Shown one piece after another: positions 56,241-64,000 of a stretch of DNA of 64,000 nucleotides. This stretch comes from Pseudisothecium myosuroides. Taxonomy: Eukaryota > Streptophyta > Bryopsida > Hypnales > Lembophyllaceae. A program made the position numbers and the translations under genes. Location of the stretch: the NCBI GenBank assembly GCA_951799445.1, contig OX637292.1, positions 8,993,296 to 9,057,295 of the forward strand. The letters are read 5' to 3'. The notes under the pieces were generated by a model that saw only the letters and a list, made by a program, of their open reading frames with translations, ran no database searches and was not told the DNA's origin. Position 1 is the first letter of the stretch. Every line of letters begins with the position of its first letter.

Positions 56241-59236
56241 ATGACACGCAAGCCTCTTCACTTGCGAAAACCTAAAGAGCAGAAGCTCACAGATGAGCAC
56301 TCTCAGCTCGCTGCCATCGGTAGCATCGACTTAGGCGGGAGATGTGTTTCTTCACAGTTGCATCGTGATAGCTTTGATTTAGGAATCTGTACACCTACTC
56401 TTCCTGAAGTTGAAGAAGCTGTGAATTTTCCGTTAGCCTCCAGTCTTAAAGAGAATGTGGTGTCAAACTCTTTGGTAGAAGGAGAATCACCTGCAAGAAT
56501 TAGCAAGCGTTGTAGGCAGCCAAAAATCATGGCGGATAGACTTCCTACGATTATAATCCCTCTTGCTCGTTCAAAGTCTATTTTAGGTCAGAGCATGTTG
56601 TCTCAGCCAGTCGGTTCTCAAGGTTCTCAAGGATTGTTGATAAACACCTCGCATTTTGTTCAGAGAGATCCCGAGGTTTGCATCTTGCGGCAAGTACTTG
56701 TTGAGGCAAATCTTGAAAGTCCAATAACAAAGAACCAGAGTACTTCTCCTTTGATTTCACTCTCAAGTGATTGTGAGAATAATCCTTTCACTCCTCTGCG
56801 ACAAGAAACATATGTAGATCATTCGACTAGGGAATTCAACTCAGATGGCATTGTAGATTTGTCTGCCGAGACTCCTTCATTTGGCTCAACTTCTTGTGTG
56901 ATAGAAACCTTACATGTATCTGATCATGATACTTCCGGAATAAATTTTACACCTAACGAGATTGACCTATCGAGTAGCAGATGAATTGACTTTAACGATA
57001 GTTTACCTCCTCTTGTCACTGATAATAGAGGTATGGCAGTTTCTAATGATATTGTATTCTCAACGTTAGAAGCGCATGCTGTCCATGCTCCCAATAGCAA
57101 TTCTCCTAAGGTTGCGTGTTAGGTTCCTATTACGAATCAGGACTATCAAGTTCCTATTACAAATTAGAGTTGTGGTTCAAACGCTAGAGAAGTTGCTTCT
57201 TCAAGTAGAGCTAGAAGTAATTTTGAGCGTAATACATCTTTTGCGCAAGCAAAGCAGAATTCCGGCACTGGATTCTTGGAACTATTCGATGCTGACTGGA
57301 AGAAGGTTATTGAGGACACAAGTGACAAAAGTATAAAGGTTAACAACTGGGCAAGGAATAAATTCGATTCATGGAGGGTATTCATGGGATTGTCAACTGA
57401 GCGGAAGATAGAAGAGATTTAGTATCCGGAGCTTGGTGGTTTGGTAGCAAAATTCTTGCTTATGTGCTGCAAATGTAATGGCGAGCGATACCCGTCAGCA
57501 AGCTTAATGAGCATTTTCATGGCCTTCCAACGTATTCTTTGCAGAGAACAAGATAGACGAGTGAAGCGTCTTTGTGTAAACGAACCTCCATTTGACATCA
57601 GAAAGAATCCATTCTTTATTGATTGCAGTAAGTCTTTGCTGCTTGCAATGGAACATTCTCGAGACGCAGGTGCAAACAAGAAACGAAGAAAAGTGGACGC
57701 TGTCACTTGGGAGCAGGAATTACTAATCTTGAATCATAAGCTACATCAATCTACAGATCCAAAGGGTTGCCAGATGAGATTTGCGTTCTTCTGTTTCATT
57801 ATATTCCTAATACGAGGCAACAAGGAGATTTATAAATTGCAAGTGGATGACTTTTGCGTAGAGTACGACCAACAGAATCGAAAATATTTGAGGTATTGTT
57901 AGTGCAACTCCAACTGTATCTTTCTTGAATTGCAGCCAGGCATCGATATTTTTTGTCATCTGCATGGCGTGAACAGTGATTTGCAAGCTGCATGGCGTCT
58001 GTGATCGCTCCCTCTGCATGGCATCAGTAATTGCTTCCTATTGCTTGGCGTTATATTATGTTTTGAGCTGCATGAGGTCGATGATCTCCCTTGAGATTTA
58101 CAATTGATAAGGTTACTTATATTTTTAAGAAATCTTTGGTTCATACCAGATACGACGAAAGACTATAAAAAAACTACAAGGTTACAATGACGAGGTTCCA
58201 AGATGAACATTTCAGGCCTCCCGTGGTTAGCTTTGATACAGATGTGATTAACACTTGGGAGACTTTGATGTCTCATATGCCAGAATCCAACAAAGATAAT
58301 CATCTTTTCTTGGCTTGCATTTTGAGTAGCACGACAAACGTGTGGTACAAGGGCGAAGTTAACTGCGGTGAGAGAAATATGTCTCAGTGGATGAAAATTA
58401 TGGCGAGAAATGCTGGTATCGAAGGGGACATCACCAATAAAAGTGGGTGGGTGACTTCTATAACACGTATGTTGGCTGCTCGCGTTCCACCAGAGGTCAT
58501 AGCTCAAATCACTGGACATCAAAATTTGAAAACTCTGAGCCGTTACGACAGGATTGCCATACTGAAGGCCAAAGCTGCGCAAAACTTGCTGCGAGATGCT
58601 TACGATCCAGTGACGAATGAGTTGTATGATTTTGATTACCATTACAACTTAGTGATGCAAGAGTACCATAGATCTCAAGTTGGATGTGCTCAAGTTGAGT
58701 TGGACGACTTGACAATGGGAGCACCCGATGAAACTGAAGAGCTTGACGGTTTGGATGACCCTAACGATCCGATAGCGTTTTCTGATGACTGTTACGATAA
58801 TCTTGCTGGAGGTGTTGAGCCAGATGCTGCACATGTTATTGGCACTACCATCTCGTCTCATTCTGGGGCTACTCTTAACCGACAGTCTCCGTCTATACCT
58901 CTTCCAATAGCTGCAGATTATAGAGGCTTGACTATCAATGTTTTTGATAGTAGCAAATTTCCACGTCCCTTCACGAATTCTGCTACAACTGCAAGGCAAA
59001 GAAATGAGGGCATGTTGAGTGGAACTACAACTACTCAACCTTGTCGTATTCCTAATTTTACTGGGCCATTTCATTCAAGTGGATTTGAGTCAACTGTTCC
59101 ATCTGGACCTTGTCCACTTATTGTGGATAGCTTTGCTAGTCGACCTAGCAATATGCATGCTAATTTTGGGCAAGGTTCTACTCATGCTGGACGTATAAAC
59201 TATCTTGGACCTAATTCTGCTACCGGACGGGTGTGA
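56241..59236 (+). pseudogene. Crypton-like tyrosine recombinase gene, interrupted by stops
   Basis: Tyrosine recombinases of this type (DUF3504/KIAA1958-like) cut and join DNA through a Tyr and drive Crypton transposons. Exon 1 is 56241-57892 and exon 2 is 58150-59236. One frame runs throughout, broken by TGA at 56982 and TAG at 57120, 57165 and 57420, plus TAA at 58166. The N-terminal part is disordered and Ser-rich. A helical SAM-like segment covers about 57270-57560. The catalytic part has the first Arg in LIRGNKE (57813-57815), KSGW where KxxR or HxxR is expected (58439-58450), TGH (His at 58517) and SRYDR (Tyr at 58544). The C-terminal tail is acidic, then Gly/Ser/Pro-rich. The Arg-to-Trp change and the stops predict an inactive copy. 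Element ends were not found. Confidence 0.8.
57893..58149 (+). other. Predicted 257-bp intron of the Crypton-like gene
   Basis: Begins GTATTG, ends CATACCAG, with a T-rich stretch before the acceptor. Joining across it restores the frame shared by the flanking coding blocks and the expected recombinase layout. Confidence 0.65.
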
Positions 59237-60520
59237 GCTCCCAATTTGTCACTTGGGACTCGTAGAATTTTTTTTTTTGGAAATTTGCAATTTAAAGTTG
59301 ATAAAAGTATTGAAAAACCCATAAAAAGAGTGTAGAACCGAAATAGGGTTGTGTCATACCCATTATAGTATTTGGTCTAGATTTGTGTTTTTTACTTAGA
59401 ATCCCCCAAACCTTGCCTAAAAATAGTATAGAAATAACGAAAAGGTTAGATTTGGAGGATTCGAGTCACACAGCCCCAAAGGGGATAAATCCCACCATGA
59501 ATGTGGCAATTCATGGCTAGGTCGGTCTGAGGGATCCACAGCGAGGCCACTAGGTCGGGTCCTAGAGTTAGATTTAGAATTCCCCATTAGATCGACAAAT
59601 TCCCAAAATCCCGATTGTTAGCATGCAGGAGCCACTCACGCAAGACCGGGCCCGTGGAGGAATCTACAGTCCAAGGATGGTGTTCTAGGATGAATCCCAT
59701 GCCAGGAGTCCAACGGCGAAATTGGTTCGCCAAGATTCCTCCACCTGCAGAAGATTCCCGCATCGTCGCTAATTCAAGGAGATGTCCAGTTTAATCTCCA
59801 TTGACCAATCGTGCCAGGAACGGAAACACACCCGCACGTCTTTCATGCGACTCCCTGAGAAGTCACGTGAAAAATCCCGGCATCTTCCGACTTGTAGAAG
59901 AACCTTTTTCCGGGTGGTCAACCCTCCTAACCTTCAACGGGAATTTCATGGAAATTACCCAGGTTATAATAAAATCTCACTAAAAATTAGACTAGCTTGT
60001 TTTATGTTAATAATGCGCTCCGTGAAGTTTCACAACATTCCGATAGCGGCAAGTACCCAAATTGGCGAGATTCCTAGGGAATTAACCACGTGGCGGAGTC
60101 CCCGCCGCGTTGACCGGCATTCCGGGACCATACAATGGCAAAACGAAGTCAACCAAAAGTCCTTCCCGACTCTCTCGCACCTACCAAAGACCCTAGGCTA
60201 TTCACATTTCTCAAAATAGGAGACCCCCAAGATCTAGGATTTTACCACGATTTGGTTTTTAAACTAAATTAGCTTACGATGGGTTTTTGGCCTCGGTACG
60301 GGGGGTAGAGGGATCTAGGACTAAACACGGCGATCTGGATTCAACGGCACAATTCGTTTGGCGATTGGAGCTAATCTCCAAAAGTTAGGATGTTGGTCCA
60401 GCATAGATGGTAGAAGTAGAAATTTAGGATGTAGGATGAAAATCTTTGAGGATGAGGATGAAAATCCCCGTTGATAAGGTTACCTTAGAACTCTAGAGGG
60501 AGGGGTGAGCCCTTGGAAAC

Positions 60521-60530
60521 CTATATAAGG
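60521..60530 (+). promoter_or_regulatory. TATA-box candidate (CTATATAAGG)
   Basis: A clean plant-type TATA box in a G+C-richer setting, followed by a pyrimidine-rich stretch (60537-60546) suitable for initiation. Confidence 0.5.
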
Positions 60531-60929
60531 GCCCCATTTCTCTCTCTAGAACACCCCCAATTCTTGTTTTGGGTCCGTGGGTCCAAGTTATTTTGGATAT
60601 TTTGGCGTTTGAAGTCAAAAACCTCTACGGTGTTTTCGGAGCACTTTTGGCTCCATTGTTGCTTATTTTCAAGCTTTGAAGGTCCTTGGGGGTCCTTCTA
60701 CCTTGCTTTGTGTACTCTTTTGTGAAGTTCTTGGTACCTTGTTGTAAATGGAGAGCCTCTCTCTCCCTCTTGTACGTGTTGTGATCTAACTTGTGAAGTT
60801 TAAGATTCTTTTTTTTTGTATCTTGCACTAATCCTAAAGTCACCCCCCACCGTACCTTGGCGATGCCGCTTTGGGGGGCCTTTAGCGTGTGAGCTTTGTG
60901 TTGCCACGTGGTCTAACTTGTGTGTTTCT

Positions 60930-61340
60930 TCTTTGTGTTTTTTCTTACACCCTCTTCTAACCTTCTCCTTGTTGAGTGGACCCCCCTCCGGGACGGTGAA
61001 GCTTTGAACCTCCTTGTACATGTTTTTGCTAAGTTTCTTCCAAACTCTCTTCTAATCTTCTCCTTGTTGAGTGGACCCCCCTTTGGGACGGCGAAGCTTT
61101 GAACCCATGTGTGGTTTTCTTTAAGAGTTTAGTTTTTTCCCTCTTCTAAAGTCTCTCTCATTGTGTGGACCCCCCTTGGAAACGGCGAAGCTTTGAACTA
61201 GTGACAAAGTAGAAGTCCTAAAGCGTGTGTTAAAAGTATAGACGGCGGAGCTTTGAACCCCCGGGGAGCCTAGAAGTCCTAAAGTTGGTGTTGAAACCAA
61301 TTTCACGGCGAAGCTTTGCACCTCCCTCGTGTTTAGATCC
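60930..61340. repeat. Tandem repeat of about 95 bp with GAAGCTTTG core
   Basis: Units share GTGGACCCCCC...GACGGCGAAGCTTTGAAC. Cores recur near 60997, 61094, 61187, 61247 and 61310; the spacing shrinks toward the right. Confidence 0.6.
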
Positions 61341-61499
61341 AAAGTCTAGTTTCCAAGACCTTTGTGGAAACCTCCAGAGTTTAGCTTCCAAGATATGTAG
61401 GTTCCTTTGCACTTAGTGAAGTTTAGTTGTTCCCCAAAGTTTATTTAGTTAGTTGTATCCCAAAAATCTTAGTGGATCTAGCACCCCCCAAAGTTCCAT

Positions 61500-61735
61500 C
61501 CCCCCCTAGGTTAGCAAGAATCTAGTCTTTTTATTTTAGCCTTAGCCAAATTTCCAGTCTCTTTAGCCTTAGTCAAGAATATAGTTTTTTTTATTTAGCC
61601 TTAGCCCAAAAAATCCAGTCTTTTTAGCCTTAGTCAAGAATCCAGTCTTTTTATTTAGCCTTAGCCCAAAAATCCAGTTTTTTTAGCTTAGTTAGAAATC
61701 TAGTCTTTTATTTAGCCTTAGTCAAAAATCGGGTT
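61500..61735. repeat. Tandem repeat, TTAGCCTTAG units
   Basis: Alternating TTTAGCCTTAGTCAA and TTTAGCCTTAGCCCAA units joined by AATCCAGTCTTTTT, about 40-45 bp each. Confidence 0.7.
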
Positions 61736-61739
61736 GTCC

Positions 61740-61980
61740 AGAACCAGCATACGGCCAGCCAACATCAGAACCAGCATAACGAGCCAGCCAACATCAGAAC
61801 CAGCATAACGAGCCAGCCAATAATCAGAACCAGCATAACAGAAAAAAAAAAAAAAAAAATTAATTAAAATTTTTTAATTAATTGGCCAACCCCCCAGCCA
61901 GCCAGCCAGCCGGGAAGGCCAGCCAGCCAGGAAGGCCGGCAGGCTCTCGGTCCAGCAGGCTCTCGGTCCAGCAGGGGAGG
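61740..61980. repeat. Short-period repeats: CCAGCATAACGAGCC and CCAG blocks
   Basis: Three to four units of about 32 bp containing AGAACCAGCATAACGAGCC (61740-61840), an A-run with an AT palindrome (61845-61885), and CCAG/GGCT repeats to 61980. Confidence 0.65.
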
Positions 61981-62597
61981 CTGGGGCCATTCGGGCTCCT
62001 CCCCAAATTTTTTATTCTCTCTTTTTTTTGTTAATTTTGGTTTTCTCAAACCAGAACGCAAACAAAGACAAACTAAACCAAAAGCAGGTTGGACTAATTT
62101 TGTGCTAAGTGGGGTTGAAGTATGATTAGGGCAAAAAATACAAAAGGGAGGAGGGAGAAGAGAGCGGAGCACTACCGTACCTGCACACAAAAATTGTTCC
62201 TCTCACCACTCACACCTACACACAATGGAAGGAGATTAGGAAGGGGGAAGAAGTAGGCAAGAAAGGTGAGAGACGATAAATAGTAGCCTAGGTGAGGAGT
62301 AGGTAGGCTTAGGAAAAGAAATCTAGAGAATTCATAGTGACCGATAGGAAGAGGATTAGGATGACACAAAGCAAAGTTGTGTAAGAGGGTAGGAGGAACC
62401 TTTAAACCCTTCTTGAAGTTTGAAACTATAGTGTAAGACTCATAAAAGCTTAGGTGGAATAGTGCTAGTGTAGAAGAAAGAGGAAGAAAGAAAAGAAAGG
62501 AAGAAGAGAAAGAGGGAGTTTAGATCATCAAAAATTGTAATATTTTCTCAATAAGCGGTGAGCTTGGAAAAAATTCAAAACAAAGCCAAAGACTACC

Positions 62598-62672
62598 ATG
62601 GAGCGTGAAGATGTACACGTGGACGTGGACGAAGTTATTTCCGACACCGGTAGTGAAGAGGTGAGTTTTTGA
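62598..62672 (+). CDS. Short acidic ORF or first coding exon, unknown
   Basis: The ATG at 62598 sits in a good context (ACCATGG). 21 acidic codons follow, then GTGAGT at 62661, a consensus splice donor, after which the frame ends. It may be a first exon whose continuation lies beyond the window. No domain can be named. Confidence 0.35.
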   Translation: MEREDVHVDVDEVISDTGSEEVSF

Positions 62673-63410
62673 TTTAATCTTTGATGTTTCTCCCTAATTA
62701 GCATTTATTTTCCTAATCAGCCCTTAGAGCGTGATTAGCATCCAAGATTAGTGTAGATTAGAAGTTTAGATTCAAAAGTTGATAGATTAGGAAGAGAGGT
62801 TTCCGAAAACAGCTTATAATTAAGATTTGACTGTAAATTGACCGCGTTAGGCTAAGTTAAGCGATAGGGGGTAGGACGGAGGAATTTTGAATAAAATTTC
62901 ATCCAAAAAGAACCATGGACGGAAATTAGGTTTAAATTAGAAGGAGAATTTAGGATTAAAATTAGGGATTAATTAGCAGTTAGAATTAGAATCAATTTAC
63001 ACTTTTACTTTTTAAAGTTGAACTTCTAAGGTCAAAATCTAGAGCTAACTTTAGGGAGTCAAAAATTAGAGTAGAAAGTAGAGGTCAACAGTAGAATTGA
63101 AAATCAACTTAGGAAGTAGATTTTTTAGTTAAGAATAGAGTAAAAGGTAGAAGTCAAAACTTGGAATAACATTTAGAGTTCATCTAGGATTAAAACGATA
63201 GGATTAAAGTTGGAAGTAGAAAGTCAAAAGTCAAAAGTCAAAAGTTAAGATTAAATTTAAAGGTTAAACTTTAGAATCAATTGGGGAGTAAAAAGTTAGA
63301 GTGAAAAGCTAAAAGTAGAAGTTAAAAGTTAGAGGTAGAAGTTAAAGTTAGAGTTAGTTGTTGGAAGTAGAAAAAATCTAGAGTCGAAGTGAAAACGTAG
63401 AGTCAAACCT
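62673..63410. repeat. Degenerate AGTTAGA/AGTAGAAGT-rich stretch
   Basis: Irregular short repeats of the same vocabulary as the regular array to the right. If the donor at 62661 is real this would be intron. Confidence 0.5.
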
Positions 63411-64000
63411 AGAGTTAAAATTCAAGGGTAAATCTTAGAGTTAATTTAGGAGTAAAAACCTAGGGTTAAAAGTTAAAACATAGAGTTAAAATTCAAGGGT
63501 AGAATTTAGAGTTAATTTTTAGAAGTAAAATTTAGAGTTAAAAGTCAAAAACCTAGAGTTAAAATTCAAGGGTAGAAGTTAGAGTTAATTTAGGAGTAAA
63601 AACCTAGGGTTAAAAGTTAAAACATAGAGTTAAAATTCAAGGGTAGAATTTAGAGTTAATTTTTAGAAGTAAAATTTAGAGTTAAAAGTCAAAAACCTAG
63701 AGTTAAAATTCAAGGGTAGAAGTTAGAGTTAATTTTAGAAGTAAAATTTAGAGTTAAAAGTCAAAAACCTAGAGTTAAAATTCAAGGGTAGAGTTTAGAG
63801 TTAATTTAGAAGTAAAACCTTAGAGTTAAAAATTAAAACGTAGAGTTAAAATTCAAGGGTAAATCTTAGAGTTAATTTAGGAGTAAAAACTTAGAGTCAA
63901 AAGTTAAAACATAGAGTTAAAATTCAAGGGTAAATCTTAGAGTTAATTTAGGAATAGAAACCTAGAGTCAAAAGTCAAAACATCGAGCACAAGTTGGTAG
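63411..64000. repeat. 72-bp tandem array, running off the window
   Basis: The phrase AGAGTTAAAATTCAAGGGTA starts at 63411, 63482, 63555, 63626, 63699, 63771, 63842 and 63913, with periods of 71-73. Two subtypes partly alternate, so the array may have expanded as dimers. No coding capacity. Confidence 0.85.

Larger units (their letters stand above)
59352..62672 (+). mobile_element. Possible 5' LTR and leader of a gypsy-like retrotransposon
   Basis: TGTCATACCC at 59352 is a common start of plant Ty3/gypsy LTRs. About 1.2 kb later a CTATATAAGG box (60521-60530) could drive transcription. A long leader with tandem arrays follows, then a short ORF. No second LTR, primer-binding site or pol domain is visible, so a long-leader cellular gene remains possible. 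It starts 116 bp after the Crypton-like stop codon. Confidence 0.35.

Noticed and set aside
59455..59500. tRNA-like wording (GGATTCGAGTC) in the LTR-like region
   Set aside because: No acceptor stem or anticodon arm could be folded around it.
63411..64000. CRISPR-like appearance of regularly spaced repeats
   Set aside because: The whole 72-bp unit is repeated; there are no unique spacers and the setting is eukaryotic.

Overview
The window looks like nuclear DNA of a transposon-rich land plant. The evidence is two L-type lectin receptor-like kinases (legume-lectin ectodomain, one membrane span, RD-type kinase), GT-AG introns, and plant-style mobile DNA: Stowaway-like, Tourist-like and CACTA-like MITEs, L1-type LINE tails and a gypsy-like LTR start. 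A kinase intron between the lobes and a Crypton-type recombinase make a non-flowering plant plausible, but the sequence does not settle the lineage. Most of the window is AT-rich intergenic DNA made of nested transposons.

Layout. (1) 1-6.0 kb and 30.5-37.2 kb are two copies of one segmental duplication. Each has a decayed plus-strand gene of unknown function followed by a minus-strand lectin receptor kinase with the same two-exon structure. (2) 6.1-19.2 kb is a field of MITEs, fold-back elements and old repeats. (3) 19.2-28.9 kb is a four-layer nest. An old dispersed repeat was hit by a TA-flanked MITE, then by a TTAA-flanked element, then by an 8,226-bp transposon with 15-bp terminal inverted repeats (TIRs) and a perfect 8-bp target-site duplication (TSD). 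That last element carries an uninterrupted 1,492-residue transposase-like ORF and a second 177-residue ORF. (4) 37-54.6 kb holds further TTAA-family elements, a 1.4-kb non-autonomous relative of the 8.2-kb transposon with its own perfect 8-bp TSD, and hairpin elements. (5) 56.2-59.2 kb is a two-exon Crypton-like tyrosine recombinase gene. One reading frame is interrupted by five stops, each one C-to-T change from a sense codon. (6) 59.35-64 kb looks like the 5' part of an LTR retrotransposon or a long leader packed with tandem arrays; a 72-bp array runs off the right edge.

The receptor kinases are the only clear host genes. They probably act at the plasma membrane as paralogous receptors; the calcium/manganese ligands of the lectin fold look largely kept, but the usual sugar-contacting Asp is Ser in both. 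The strongest candidate for an undescribed system is the 8.2-kb transposon: its boundaries, TSD, an unoccupied version of its target, an internally deleted partner and a symmetric subterminal motif can all be read within this window.
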